From assembly GCF_905475345.1 (NCBI RefSeq), contig NC_066595.1, positions 113,501 to 177,500 of the forward strand: DNA of 64,000 nt, given 5' to 3'. The notes under the pieces were generated by a model that ran no database searches, was not told the DNA's origin, and saw nothing but the letters and a program-made list of their open reading frames with translations. Below are positions 1 through 14,774 of the stretch, piece by piece. Every line of letters starts with the position of its first letter. Within the stretch, counting starts at the first letter, position 1. This DNA is from Vespula vulgaris. Lineage: Eukaryota > Arthropoda > Insecta > Hymenoptera > Vespidae. The translations under genes and the position numbers were made by a program.

Positions 1-225
1 CGATGCGTGAAACGAAGAATTCGCGACTTTAAATATCTATGATGTATAACATTGACGATACGGCTTTCGCTCGCACTCGGTTTGCTTTCTTTCGAAAGGA
101 TTTTCCAGGGGTGGCTGGCTCGCTTTCTTCTAGGTTTTCACCACCGCCGTGGTAACTATCAATAAGGTGGATAAACAGAAAGAAAGATAGACAGAGAAGC
201 GCACGCGCGCGAGGCGAGAAGACAA

Positions 226-269
226 AGAGAGAGAGAGAGAGAGGGAGAGGGAGAGAGAGAGAGAGAGAA
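226..269. repeat. (GA)n microsatellite, interrupted
   Basis: A run of GA dinucleotides interrupted by GGGAGAGG. It is the first of many purine/pyrimidine dinucleotide tracts in the window. It gives rise to serine/leucine-rich open frames on the opposite strand that are not genes. Confidence 0.9.
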
Positions 270-1838
270 GAAAGAGGCACCTCGGAGAAATCCAACTTTC
301 AATAAGCCGGGAAGACCTTATTAGGTACTTCCATCCTGCTCGTAAAGCCATTCAATTTACCGAGAGAGATTTTCACCGGGTGCACGGCTGCTCTGCGGCT
401 AGAAGCTAGGATGACGTGAAGGTAGAAAATCGAAGAAGGAGAAACGATGAATAGAGTGCCGCCGCGTAAAGGAATGACCGGATGAAGCGCGAGAGGAGGA
501 AATGAGAAAAGAAAGACACGAAATTCGTGCATTTTATCGCGACGCTCGATCGACGCGTTATTTTTCCGGAAAAGGAAAAACGAAAGAAAACGGAAGGGAA
601 ATAAATTGAATAATCGATCGATGATTATCCAAGGGATATTTCGCAGGGACGAAAGCAATATTTCTCGACGATGGTAAATCTTGTAACTAGGCGTAACGAG
701 TTGGATCGGGTTTGTCCTGCTGCACGTAAAATATCGCGTGTAACCTATTACGGCGTAATCGTTGAAGATCCGTCGAGTCGAAAACGAGTTGAATAAAATA
801 GGACACCGTACGGCGGTAGATATCCGTACAAGAAAATCCATCGAATCGAAAGCGATCGAGGAAGCGATCGAGGAAGATCGTCTTTTCGTCGAAGATTTTC
901 ACCGAGAGCGAGTTGATACGGCGTGACGCATGGACGAAGAAGTTGACGCTTCGACCAAGTTACCTTTCATTAAAAGTTTCAGCTGTCCGTCGACCTTTCT
1001 CGTTTCGTTGGTGTACATCGTCGATGTCTTTGAGAGCAGATGATCGAATCGGGCGGCCGGATCGTCCGTCGGTCGTTTTTCGGTTAAAGCGCACTGCACA
1101 CAACGCGTCGAAATGTAACTTTCAAAATTAGTCGAATCGCGACAGAATTGCGTCACGCAATTACGTATTTTCCTTTCCCATTACTCGATGAGAAATGTTC
1201 GCACAGGCAGAGCCTACCTTTAGGACCTTCAGGTCGGAGAAGATGTTAATCGGAGTGGTTTCGTGCAAGTTCGGTATACTCGCGAAATTGTATCTTTCCA
1301 ATACGTCGAGCAACAAACTTTTACTTATTTGCGACCAAAAGTAGATCTCGTCGACGACGACGTAAATTCTATGTTACCCGATGAGAGTCCGTTAAACGAT
1401 AAAGGAAAAGAAACAGATTGGTCAAAGGAAAGAGTATTCTCGATGTACGTGCACGCATCCACGCGCGTATAATTTCTACGCGCGTATAATTCTAATAACG
1501 ACGCTACTGTTTCAATACCGTGGCTCATAGATCGTGTTCAGAGCGGCTTTCAGTCCAATCGAATTGTATATGGGTATGTATTCTTCCTCGGACAGACGCC
1601 AGTAAATACGAAATTGTTGCCCGTAACATATCGCTTCTACCTATTTTAGAGAGAAATGAAAATTCAAGAACAAGCCGGGCGAGTTTAACGGGATAACGCA
1701 TAATACGCGATACACGGTTCGTATCTTTTTCTACCGAAAGCATAGGTCGTAAATCCGATCGATCGGGAGGATCGATGGACGTTGCGAAAATCGTAGCTTC
1801 CGAGAGCGGAATACGAGAAGCTGACGTATGTACGTATG

Positions 1839-1881
1839 CTCTCTCTCTCTCTCTCTCTCTTCCCTCCCCCCCTCTCTCTCC
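1839..1881. repeat. (CT)n microsatellite followed by C-rich tract
   Basis: About eleven CT units followed by a mixed CCCT/CT stretch. It is a pure polypyrimidine run on the plus strand, with no coding evidence around it. Confidence 0.9.
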
Positions 1882-3021
1882 ACCACTCCCGACCACTTTG
1901 GCTCAGCGCATCTTCCTGTCAGACTTTTATGACCTCTCGTTCGCACCGCGCGTCGCTCGCATCGACACCGCTCTCTCCTTCGCACTTTTCTGTTAATTCA
2001 CCGCTCATAGATCCACTTTCGAGAGAGATCGAGCGTAAGGATTCTCTGTCACGTACGCCGTAACTCGTACCATCCCGAGCTCGTAAGAGCGTAATAGAGA
2101 GGACGAATACGAAACAAGTAAGACGTGCAATGGCCCGTGCTAGAGCGCGCGATATATCCTACTAGATTATCGCGGTAAGATGATCGAAGAAAATCGAATC
2201 AAGAGACGCGTATACGTCTGCGAACAGGCCGTACACGTCCGGAAAATCTTCGTTTCCTAGCGTAATCTCCGCGATATCGATCGTCATGCTGGGATTTCCA
2301 ACGAGGATCGCTTCGATCTTCAAGGGCGAACGTTCTAACGTCATTTCGAGGGGCGAGGCGAGCCTCGACGGTGGAACGAGAACGAACGGATGGCGCGGCG
2401 TGCAAGGAATCCACGGAATTTCATTGAATTTTTCGGTTAATGCTCGAGGTATTGCGATACTTAGAAAATTTCCTAAAGCTCACATCTTAGAGCACGCACG
2501 TCAAACCAAACTTTCTCCGCTAGATCGGATCGATTCTAAGAGAGAACGAGCGAATCGCGATTCGAATCTGTTTTCGCATCGTTTCTCGAATTATCGATAA
2601 CCGAGAAACAAGGGAAACGCGCGAACGAAGACGAGCTCGGTCTTGTCGAGTTGCAACGCGCTAAAACTTCTTTTGCTCGTACGCTGAAACGCTGAGAGCT
2701 GAGTTTGAAAAATTCCGCTACTCTATTAATCGGACGTCGTCGCTACGAGTACGTCGGATCGTTAGGTACGATTACGGTAAGTGGACCGAGATTTTCTTTT
2801 TCTTTCTCGTCTCGTCGCAGTTTCAATTTAGAAAAATTTAATTAAGAAATCTCGATTGCGCGGAAGGAAGAAGATCTTTAAGCCGTGACCGCGATCGTAC
2901 GTCTTCGAGACATCTTTATCTCGACGCTATAGCAAATCTATAGCGCTTAAACAAATCTCTAAATAACGGAATTATTTAATTCGGTTGGCCGAAAAATTAG
3001 TATCGTCGGAGCATGAAAATC

Positions 3022-3037
3022 GGGGGGGGGGGGGGGG
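3022..3037. repeat. Homopolymer G16
   Basis: Sixteen consecutive G residues in otherwise mixed sequence. The length of such a run is error-prone in sequencing, so the exact count should be treated with caution. Confidence 0.9.
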
Positions 3038-6000
3038 CGGATGAAACTGTGGACGGAGAGTAGTCGATTAGTGGGAATTAAATGAATTTTCAAAGAGATT
3101 AAAACGTTGCGGTAGAGGGTGTACGGACGGGCGTAGGAATATCCTAGCGTATATAATACGTTCGCCGTTGCGTCGGCATTTATGTAAATATATACCCGAG
3201 TACGTACGGTCCACGTATAATCGAAAATTCGAGCGGGCAAAATCGAAGGAAGAACGAGCGATTTAAATAATTTCTATTCGACAGGATCCTACCTTCGACG
3301 GGAACGTCACGAACGCGCTTTCGAAAGAAACGATCGCGCGCGCGAAGAATTATCGGAGAACGAGGTTTATTCGACGAATTATGAACGAGGACGGAAGGAG
3401 CGGCGATGTCAACGACGAATATAACGGAGATCTTCCAATTTTAAATCGTAGCAGAGATACGCCCTTTGGAGGCGGCTCTCGATACGTATGTTATTCCGAC
3501 CACGTCGTCCTTGCGATTCCGTCGCAACGATCGCGAAAGCGCTCGTCTTTGTAATGGAAATGTCCGTGTAGCGACGTCGCGGCTACTCCTCGTTTTCCTA
3601 CCGTCTCGTACGGGTTACGAGGATTCCGTTCCGGTGAGGCAAGCACATCCCGAGATTCTCTGACCAGTCAACCGAAGATCTAACGCTTACGTCGAGGGAA
3701 ATGATCGAATTGTAAAGTTTTGCTCATAAATATGCGCGTAACGATAATAACGACGCGTGCCTTAGGAGAGTGCCCCCGTCTATTCGACGCGACGACTAGA
3801 ATTTTAGAACGACGGATCCATTCTCCGAGGTATCTCGCGTTTGCGCGTTTCTGAATGTATGCGCGTTCTATGCAAATGGAACGCATATGAAGCGTGCGGA
3901 TCGCATACGTAAAGAGCTTTCCCGTTCGCCCAACCGACGCATCGTACGCGATTATACGAACACCGTATGTATCTCGTATACGTACTCGTACAACCTACCA
4001 TACGTCCGGAGTACGCAACGTGTATTTATAAAAGTCAGAATTTTTATAAATCCTCCTGTGTCGAAGGGGAAAATGAGAATGCGCGCTACATTTCGCGAGC
4101 GATCACCCGTGGGACGGGTGAACGAAATAAGCGCATACGTAAGTAGAAGTTCGGTAACGTCGTATCGTCGACGACGCCAACGCAACCCTCTTCGAGCGAG
4201 AGATAGATGGATGGATAAACGCGAATAGAGCGAACGCGTAGCTACGCGAAACAAGATTTTCGTCGGATCCTTCGAAAGGAAAGGAAACGATCCTTCGTTT
4301 CCTTTTTCCGCCTCTTCGAATATGCGCCGACGCGCCTCGATGCGTTTCCAATAACAACTCCGTCGGCCTCGTCGCCCATCTCCTTCGTGCGATTTATTTC
4401 GAAAAAACAAAAGAAGAAGAACTATCGAGACAGAATTAAGAAACAGTTTCATCGTAGCCCCTTGCTTCTCGTTAAATCGAGCAGAAAATTTGCGATCGCG
4501 AGTATCTTCGACGTTACGCTCGCACGAACGTCTTATCGCGATCGACGGACCGTATTCGTTCGATCGTCTCCTATCCGCTTTCGATTTTTTACCGAGCTTG
4601 GAAAAGAGGAGACCGGATATGGAAGGAGGGACGACGAGCTTCCTCGTTGGATCCGTATCCGAGCGGCTCGGACGATTCTTTCGGAATCGGGAGATGGAGC
4701 AGTATGGAAAGAACTCCTCGCTCGTTCGAATTCTTTCACGTTTGGATCCAAGCGTTCGTTTCTTCCGATCTACCACGAGAGAAGGAGACGGCGGTCCGTA
4801 ATACGAACTCTTATCCTACCAAGACTATTCGAGCTTTCTATTTAGAATTATATATCGATTATACCTTTATAGCTCGACGTCTATATTTGTCTATATATAG
4901 ATTCGTGACGAACGGGCAACTCGAACCATATCGTATACTTAATCTTGAACGCGATCGCTCGCTCGATCGGAAATCCGCTTAGAGCACAAACAATGCCGGG
5001 GAAGCAGCCCGGATATGAGTATATTCAAGCCGATATCGATCGAGACGAAGAGAAATTGGGATATTGGAAGGAACGTTGCCAATAGTATTATGTATAACGC
5101 GACAATGCAACGCAACTGTTGCGCGGAAAAGAGAGAGAGGGAGAAAGAGAGATTAATTTCGTGTGCAAACGGTTGAGATCTTGTTTGTAATTTCTTGGCC
5201 CGCGGATATTAGTACGAAACGAAATTTCCACGACTAAAATTTCACCTCTCGTAATTTCCATAACGTGTGCACAGCCAAACAAACGTCCATGTGCGTGCGT
5301 CTCGTTGTATTTGAGAGAATTCAGCGACCCTGGGAGCTCGGGGAAGGGGGAAAGAGAATTGAGAGAGAGAGAGAGAGAGGCGAAACTTTTGGCGATTTCT
5401 TGCCCCAAAGGGACGAGCCGAGATAAGGAAGATGATCGATATTGTCGCGAGCTTAAATTCTCTTCTTCTTCGAAGGAGGAGCAAAGATTAAACGCGTGGT
5501 CTCTCCGCTGACTTTGGCAATATTTTCGGATAATAAATCCTCCTGGATGCGTATATAACGTTTTCTTCTTCCCACCAATAAGGTACTCGATTTATCGTCT
5601 ACGATATTAAGGAGGAAACACGTCGAAACGTCTAACCGGGAAGACGGAAAAACTTGACCGTGGGCAAATCACGGGTAAGAGTTCGACGCTTGAATTAGCA
5701 CGAGTTAGTTCGGTAAACGATTCGCGTCGATTCCGATCGAAGAAACACGGATCATAGATCTTCGCGAATTCGTACGATTTAAGAGGAAAGTTACTTCCTC
5801 TCGTCGCCTCGCAAATTTCGCAATCGGAGCGTCGCTCCGTCGCGATTCGAGTTTCGCGGTGTTTTCTATAAACGACAAAAACGACTACTATCAATCTCGA
5901 GTCTGTAAACGAGAGTTCGCCAACTGCTAGAGAAACTAGTTTTAAGGTTAAGTGGAATCCGGGGACGGGTCCTACGCTACCTATGCTCGACTAACTCGAA

Positions 6001-9000
6001 ATCGCTTTCAATGGCGCTTTCAATGGCCCTTTCAATTTGGCCACGAGGCAAGAAGAAACAATGTTGATAATATTCTATCGTTATTCGCAGTCGCGCGACG
6101 CAAACTCTTAACAGGGACGGCGGCGGAAAGGATACGCGCGCGTGTGTGTGTACGCAACATATACAAAGTACTTATCCAACGCGCGAAAACGTCAGCGTAC
6201 GCGTCAGTTCGCGACATTCTCCATTTCTGGTAAACTAGGAAATATCAAAATCGATAATAAATCGAGGATATTTCTGTAAGCTTCAAGGACGAAATCGGTA
6301 CGTTAGAAAGTTACGTACAAGGTACCTCGATAACGTTATCGCGAATGAGGAAACGCCGAGAGGAGAGAAGTTATTTTCTCCAACGCAGTCTTTTCTTCGT
6401 GCTTGCTTTTGTAACTTCCAACGCGAAATTTCTTGCTGTAAGAAATTAATTACATCTGCCTCGAGAGAACTCCTTTAACTAGATTCCTTTAAATAACGTC
6501 CGATCTGTTTACCGTAGCGAAGCTTCCAAACTACGTAAGGATAAAAACTCGCGTAAGGGAATAAAGTTCGTTCGTCGCTTCCGATTCTCTGGCTGGGAGA
6601 GCATCAAACACACCGACGTGTCCGTTAATTCGACGCTTCGACATTCTTCGAGTCGATCGCTAACGTAGAATTGCTTACGGATCGAAACTACCGATCTCGG
6701 ATAAAAATGGTGTAGGAGCTCGTGCGAAAAGGGCTTTACCTTTCTCGGTCCTTGGCCCTGGCTCACGAGTAGACGCCGATAATCGACAGAGAGGTAATCG
6801 AGTAACGCAAAGGATTACGGACGGTCATTTCCCTTCTATTTTTAGGACGTACGAGGATTTCTTTTTCACGGAGAGCAGAGACCGGAACGGTCAATTCGCA
6901 GGTTCCGAGTACACCCGACGAGCGAGCCGCGGTATTCGAAAAGAGCAAGAAACGTTGGTCCGTAAAAAGATATCGTACGTTGACATTACTCGACGTATGA
7001 ATTTTTAATAGGAATCGTTGCAAAAGACGTCGGATAAAGATGGAAGGAAACGAGCATCGTATCCCTTTAAACGCGTCCTCTGTAAAAGAGGAAAGAAGGA
7101 AGCGATAGGAGAAGGTAGTTTTAATATCGTCCAACTGCGGAAGAAGCCACCGGAAACGCGAAAGCAAACAGGCTGGACGCCAAAGGGGGAAATAAAATGC
7201 CTCGCTTAATGCGACAGCGTTTCAAAGTGGAGCTACGAAGCGATCCAGATACGTGGTGGCTATTCACTCGTCTCGGTCGAAAAGAGCGAAAGAAAGAAAG
7301 AGCGGAGAGCGATCCGAGGAAAGGAAGTAGGAACGATAGCCCGTGACGAATCGTCTAGCCCCGACGATACGTCGTCCTTCCCGTCCGAGTTAAAAGGACG
7401 AGAAGAGAAGAGAGTGTAGTCTTGCTCCGTGGAAGGGTCTATGCGAGATAACGGTAAGACCGCTGATTTACGCGCAAACGTCGTAGATCTCCTTACGTTT
7501 TCCACGATAGATTTTTTTTTTGTGGGTCGCTGTGGAGAACGGCGCAACAGTTCTTATTCCGTCGCCGGCGCGATCGACGAAACGAACGATCGTGGTATCC
7601 TTCTTCCTTCGGCGGTCATCAGGCCGCGCGAAACTCGATTTACGCGATTTGTTCGCGATCTAATTGGATCGTCTTAGAAATTAATTCGCAAACGTAAAAG
7701 TAGCTCCGCCTCGGGCCAAGCGGAGAACGACGATACTTACGGCTGCGTCGGAATCTTTTGGCTCGAGCTCGCCTGTCTCTACGTTCTCCGAATTCCCGGA
7801 GAGAATAATTCTTGGGCGAGCACTTACACGTGTCCCTTCGTTCGCGTAATGCAGGATAAGGGTGAAATAAAAAGAGGCGCGAGACGTTCGAAGAGCGAGA
7901 GAGAAGAAACGTTAAAGCGTGACATACGGAGAGGAAGGGGAAGGAACGAACGAATAACTCGGAAAAGTTTGTCGAGTTCGTTCGAGTGAGCGTCGAAGTA
8001 CGTCACGGCGCACCGCTTCTGAAACTTTCCTATCGAGTATCCTACGAAGAAGCTCGAAACCGCGATCCTCGGAGATACGAAGGAGATCGCTGGAAGTGGA
8101 ACGGAGAGTGTGCTCGTACGTCTCTCTTTCCGTCTCTACGTATACTTTGTAATATACGAGTACATTGGCCATAAGTCCGCGCAAAGTGCGGCAATACTTT
8201 TAGAATGTAAAGTGTTTGGAATTGTAGGTATATATAAGCTTGTGCAGCCTCGTCTACGTGTGTACGCGCGTAACTCTATTCGGATATAATCGAAGAGAGA
8301 GCGATCGAAGGAGGTAATCGAAGGAGGTTCTCGATCTCGAAGCTCGAAGGATATAAAGAGAAGCTGATGCGACGAGAAGTCTAGTCGTTTAACCCACAGA
8401 AATTGCTTTCTACGGTGTTCTCTCTCTCTCTCTCTCTCCCTCTCTTACTCTCCCGCCTCCGTCTCGTTATCCTTGCGCTTCTCATCTCGAGGCAGCAGAT
8501 TAGCCGGCTCTTGGAATTTAACCGACGATGACTTAGCGGCGGATATCCTTACCGGTAAAACCATTAGGAGTCTCGACGAAGACGAGGATGTCGTTCGATG
8601 ACAAACTTTTCGCTCCTTCCCGTTACCTTCTTCCCGTATCGTCTCGTCGTCCAGAGTAGAACGCGTAGAACGGTCGTGCGAGAGAATAAAAAAGAAAGGA
8701 CGACGAAAAAATTCCGTAGCTTCGGAGTAATTCCAAACGGCGTAACCCATTCCCTCGTCCAACTTCGAAGGAAACGCGTCAGGACTTTGGGAGGGTAGTC
8801 GCGTATAACGAATAATGCGATGTACGAAGCGCGACGGAAACGCGCGCGTCGCCGTTGCGACGTAACAACGAAGGTACAACATAGCGAGCGAAGATACAAA
8901 CGCAATTTCTCGTCGTTGGTTCGCGCACGTAACTAAGAACGAACGCGCCTCGATCCGTCGTCGCGCGTGGAAAAAAAGTTTTTTCCGCGAATAACGGGCT

Positions 9001-11285
9001 AGCTGTTACTTATCGCGCCCTCGGAGGGACCGATGGAAACGATTTCCACATTTCCCATTCTCCGATCGCGACGAAGAGAAAACGATGGTACAGTCGCCCA
9101 TCGTCGGAGTTTAAGAGGGAAAAGGAGGACTTCCCTCTCTCGGGAGTAGCGCTGCACGAAAGGAAGCACGCTCGTTAGGTTCTTTGGTCGATGAACTTGT
9201 TTCTTTTGCATCGGGAAAATTGGCTCGCGATCAAGAGCCGTTCGGTCGGGCCGCAATCGCGGCGACGATCGAGCGTCCCGAGGAGTCGCTTCGTTATGCC
9301 TCTCGTGGGGACGTCAAAGTGATTCCTAACTCAAAGTCAGGAGAGAGATAGGGGTAGCGGATGCGGAAGAGAGTCGCGCGGAAGTGGCTGGCTACTGATT
9401 GCATACTGCCTTCGAAATTTCCCGTTGAGACCGAAGATTCCTTTGACGGTAAACCGCGAGAAACCGAAAGCATTTGCTTTCGAGGAAAGGAGCGAATCCG
9501 ATTCTTTCTCCTCTCTCGATATTAACTCGCCGAGTGGAACGCGTTGCGTCCAACTACGAGTTCCTAGACTCGACGATTCGACCCGATAGGCGGCCCCGAA
9601 TTTACGCGCACGTCCGATCGAAATTACGCGACGAACGTTGCCCGTAGCCGTACGTCGAGCTCGGCGGAACGACGCGTTCCGGTATAAGTAATTACGTCGT
9701 AACTCATAGCGATACGTCCATTCCGAGTGAAACTACGTGCGTGGTTTCGGTGCATCCGACGTACAGCCACGTATCGCGTACACAACGTACCCAGGCGACG
9801 TAACTCGTCGTTGCTCTACGAGACGCACGGCGCACGACGCTACGCGACGCGCGAATAATCCAGCCGTTATTAATCGCGCTACGTACGCGTCCGTGGAACG
9901 AGATACGCGGTCGCCTTACCGACGCAGCAGCACGTAACGCAGCGTTTAGATTTCTATTACGCTTCGTCCGGATACAACGGCTTCCTGTAAAATCGATAGT
10001 CGAGTTTATTTTAGGCGAGACTAAAAATATTCCGTATATGACGCAGACTAAATACTCTCCGCTACGAAATTTCGCTCTTACACGAGGTATAACGACGAGC
10101 GAAGGATGTAAATTCTCTCGAAAATATCATCGAGCTCGCGAGGAATTTCTTCTGACGCCATAAATCGTTATCGCCTTTCCCGTTATTATCCGAGCTCGTC
10201 GTCTCATTTATTTCGATTAATCGTACGCGAGAGGAAAGAGACGAAAAGATACCGAGGGAATTTGGAAAAATGGAATAACTCGAGCTAATCCCGTCCTCCC
10301 GGTATTTCTTCCTCTATTTCTCCCGGTATCTCTTCTCTGCATTTCTTCCCTGTATTCGATAGAAAAATGCGATACATCCGTCAGAGTTATCCGGCTTCGA
10401 GGAGCTTCGCATTTTCGATTCGTCGACACGAGGTACGAGGACGTCTTAGGAAACAGGACTTTACGTAACTAAACCGAGACACCCGGCGGATTTGGTTCGG
10501 TCTTATTCTCCTGATCTCGATCGCGGCGGTATATACAGGTATTCTTGGCACGTTCGGATAGCTGTCGGAGGAAGAGGTTCACGGAATTAGACGGAAAGAG
10601 GAAGAACAAGAGAAAGAGAGGGAGAGGGAGAGGAGAGAGACAGACAAGTGGTAGGGTGGGGACAGCGACTCCTTCGCCAGTAGGAATTCGGTCATTCGGC
10701 TCGATCCGGATCTCTAGAGAATGCTTCAAAGTTGGATGAAACCGAATCGAGTGTCCCGAGTAAGAGCCAAGGGTCTCCCCTACCTCTCTCCTCTCTACCT
10801 TGGCGGTTTCGCGTCCTTTCTTTTTCTCTCTTCCCCCTCTCTCGGCAACGACGATTCGATCTGTCCGCAAAAGAATTTCCTCCGCGTCTCTGCTCGACGC
10901 GATAATCCGCGACGCTCGAAACTCTATTCGCTAGTGGTCGATTCCTTGGACGCGCTTCGCTATTTTCCCCGTTCGCGTACCTATCTCGAGACTTTTCAAA
11001 TTTCAAGAGAGGATTTGCATGGAAAGCCATATTCCCATAATTCTATGGGAATTGATTAAAAGCGACTCGGTCGCGCGGCCATCGACTCGACGATGATAAA
11101 CGATTTTGGATGGATTTCGCGAATAGATTCGGGCAAGTGGAATCCTTTTCCTTTGCGAATAATCGCCGCAAAGCGTTCCTCGGTTCGAAAGAAATTCGAA
11201 CGCTTTTGGGAGAAGAACCGCAAGAGTACCACGTTCTTAACGATTTTCTGTCGCGCCACGTGCGGAGACCTAATGGCCAAACGAA

Positions 11286-11307
11286 AGAGAGAGAGAGAGA
11301 GAGAGAG
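11286..11307. repeat. (GA)n microsatellite
   Basis: Uninterrupted GA dinucleotides ending in GGGG. Non-coding context. Confidence 0.9.
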
Positions 11308-12490
11308 GGGGAGGCACGACTTATATACGTACATTCGTCCCTGTACATACAGAGAGAGAAAACACCGTCGACGACGATCGATCTCGAGATCTTTGGTACG
11401 AAAGAACCAAGAACTCGTCGACCGAAAGGAAATTGTAAACGCCTATTCGAGACTCGAGAAAGGTACGATCGTTTCTTCGGGCGGCCCTTTAACGCGCGTG
11501 GGACACGTAGCTGCGTCTCTTCCAACAAAATTCGAATACTCGAGAGAGACTAGGCGACGTGACGGATCGAGAAAAGGGATCCTCTTTTTTACGTTTGCTT
11601 TCGCGATACGTTACGCGTTGGAAACGATCGATCGCACGAGGCACGAGACTAGTTCGAACTTTTATGAAAGAAAGACGCGTCTACGAGGACACGAATGCGC
11701 TCTCTTTCCGGATTCGACGAATTACCTTCTACGGAAAGTAAATCGAATAAGGATAATCGATTAGCTCGTAAGACCACCTTCGCGGTCTGTTCTCTACTTT
11801 TCTCAAATTGATTCATTGAACGTCGTCGCGATAAGAAAGCGAATTTAGTTTGGGAAAATATTTATTGATACGGTAGTAGCATTAGCCTCGACTGCCTGCG
11901 ACGATGCTAAAAATCGACACCGATGGAATCTCCTTTTGAGCTCCATCATGCGGGCCTGATTTTGAAAAACGAGCGATCGGCAACGAATCGATAAATTCCT
12001 TGTTGAACGTTCTCGGATGACGAAGTCTAGTCCGTCCGCGTTTGCACTTCATAATTCTCTGAGACGAGTCTTTCCTTTCAGCCTCGAGAAGGGCACGATT
12101 AACTTTACGCGTTCCTTCTACCCAGGTTTTCGTCGTTTATTCGACGGAGATACGACTCGAGGTTTGCCTTAAGTGGGAAGCACGAGAGATTGCGAAAGGA
12201 AACGCAATAGCGAAGAGACGTTCGCAACGGCTCGTGATTCCACGCGATTTTCTGCAAAAACGGATCATCGTCCTCTTTGCTTCTCTGCAAAAAGTTTAAC
12301 GAGGAGAGCAAACGAAAATTTAGTCGACGCCGAGACAAAGGTACGACGAAGTGTCGCCTAAGAAAACAATCGGCCGAGTACTTTCCCGGCGGCCTCGAAC
12401 GAGGAGAAGGAGGTGGGAGAAGCTACGCTCGTAAAGCAAAAATTTCTCAACGCAAAAAAGTCGAAAGAAGGAGGATCTTCTAGGAACAAA

Positions 12491-12516
12491 GAGAGAGAGA
12501 GAGAGAGAGAGAGAGA
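12491..12516. repeat. (GA)n microsatellite
   Basis: About thirteen uninterrupted GA units in non-coding DNA. Confidence 0.9.
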
Positions 12517-14689
12517 ATTGATTCCGGCATCAAAAGAAAACGCTCGTAAAGAAACGAACGACTCCTCGTTGATAAAAGTGACCCGCAGCTATAGCATGGC
12601 CAATAAAGATTTGCAATGGTAATGGAACCGACGCGGCCTCTACCGACTCCTCAGCGTGGCGATACGTTATCTATCTTCGACCATTGAAAGCTCCGAAAGA
12701 TACGATATTACATCGAATCGGTCGCATCTCCGATACCGAACATATATACCGATCCTTCCGCTCGAGTTATCGGCCAAGCTTTATTAATGAATCGTATTTA
12801 CGAATCGTCATCTTGCCTGACGTATAGCGTCGGAAGAAATATTGCACCAATGCCTATCTAGGTACGTCGAACGAACGTACCGAGTCAAAAAACGCATCCA
12901 GTCGTTTATCATCGGTAATGCTCTGCGTCGAGACGGACAATTTTTTTCTTTCTTTGGCCGCGAGCCATTAAATTAATTGCGTTATTACGAGAGATTTTGA
13001 AACGAGGTTTCGAGCATTATAGTTCCGGCTTCCCGAAATATCGACGCTCCGCTAGCTTTTATATCGTAGAGAGCGATAAAAGTCGGAACGCTCAGCGAGT
13101 GCGCGAGAACGAATCAAAGCTTTTATATACGAGAAGCGTGCGTTTCAAAGATGCATTTGCGTAAATGGAAGATGGTTTTATGGACTGCGACGACGTTTAT
13201 CGGTTTACGATGTAAGACCAAGATCGCGCGCATAAAATCGCGCGCTCGAGATAAAAGTTTGCTTTACTTCTCACGGCGGACGATTGTCACCGACGCTCGT
13301 TCGCGAAACCGACTCGGCCGATTGGCCGATTCGCCTCCGAAATCCAGGATAAAGGAGAAATCGCGGCTCTCGTTCGTGCCGGTTTTATCACGACGGCTAT
13401 TAAATACGATAAACGTTCGATTCCGAGCCGTCGTCGATATCGATGAGGGAAGAAAAAAATGGACTGGCTGGCGGCTCATTTTCATCGCAAAAAAAGATAT
13501 CGACAACGCTCATCGACGAATATTAAAATCGAAGGAGGAAGGTTATAGCGCGTGAATGGCTCGACGAGTACGCTTCGAGGGTATAAATTATTTCGACGGG
13601 AAAGGTTAAAGGGTCGAGGAAGAACGAGACTCCATCGACGAAACGATTCGAAACGCGATCGAAAAGGATGAAACTCTTACCGGCTCGAAAGGCATGAAAT
13701 AAAATTGGGGAGAGAAGAGGTAGGAAGCGCGAAGAGAGTTACTTTCGAGAGAGGAGACGTTACGTCGTGGCGCTCGTCATCGTCCTCCTCGTCGTGTCGT
13801 AACTCGCGGTAAAAGAATACGGGATAAGGAAGGTAAAAAAGAGTAAACGTAAAGATGGAAGAGGAAAACGGAGAATGAAAAGCACGAAGCGCGAGAGATG
13901 ATTTACGAGAGCCAATTCCAACGCGAAGAATATCCGTCTGTGCCGACTTTTCTCTTTTCCATCGTATTGTCCGTACGCGACAATAACCTCAAGAAACGTA
14001 GTGGCTATTGAGAAAGAAAACGGGGAAAGAAGGGAAAGAGAAAAAAGAGAAATAGAAGAATCTTATCGTCTCGGTCGTTGCTCGGCTCGTAGCACGAATC
14101 GTAGCGTTCTCGTCGCGTTCGACCTATCGCGTCGCAACCCAATGCGATCGCTACAAGAATACACCTCGTTCGAGCGTCGTTACGAGAGTCCTTCTTTCAC
14201 CGTCGCGTTACACCCTCGCTCGCTGTCGCACGTTTTTATTCTATAAATGTGCAAAGAATCGAGAACGAGAGAGAGGTAAATTATTGAAATTTTCTGCAAA
14301 AGTAGGTGGAAATGTGTCGAACAAAGGAACAGAGAATAAAAGAATAGAAAAGGTTGACTCGTCGCTTTTGATTAAAAAATATCCGAGTGCTCGTCGCGCA
14401 TAGGTATCCACTTGGCTACCAAACTATATCGTACGGTTTAGAATAGGCGAAGCAGAGAAATGTGTATTTAAGAGAAGGCGAATCTCTCGAAGGTAAAACG
14501 GTCTCTGGAAGAACGAGTTAGTCGGCAGCGTTGCGTGAGACACGAAACAACGGCGTAAGGCTTCGGACAACACGTTCGGAACAAAGCGCAACGCTACGGG
14601 CGATGCAGTGATAGAGGCAAAGCATAGCGCAGCCGTCGTCCTGCTAGAAACAGTTGCGAGGCATAGAGAAAGAGAGCTAGCTCGCTAGC

Positions 14690-14739
14690 ATCCAGCCATC
14701 CAGCCATCCAGCCATCCAGCCATCCAGCCATCCAGCCAT

Positions 14740-14774
<35 letters not shown>

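Larger units (their letters stand above)
1..8000. other. Non-coding, CpG-rich intergenic or intronic DNA
   Basis: No open frame here shows a recognisable protein family. The open frames present are arginine- and serine-rich and overlap one another on both strands, as expected from DNA made of frequent cga/tcg words with few stop codons. The stretch holds a (GA)n tract near position 226, a (CT)n plus C-rich tract near 1839, and a G16 run at 3022. One 60-codon minus-strand frame at 2162-2344 has an unusually protein-like composition and is discussed as a finding. No RNA gene was seen. Confidence 0.6.

Noticed and set aside
3952..4776. Minus-strand open frame of 274 codons
   Set aside because: Arg/Ser-rich composition, no domain, open frames on both strands in the same place. 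It fits a chance frame in DNA with few stop codons.
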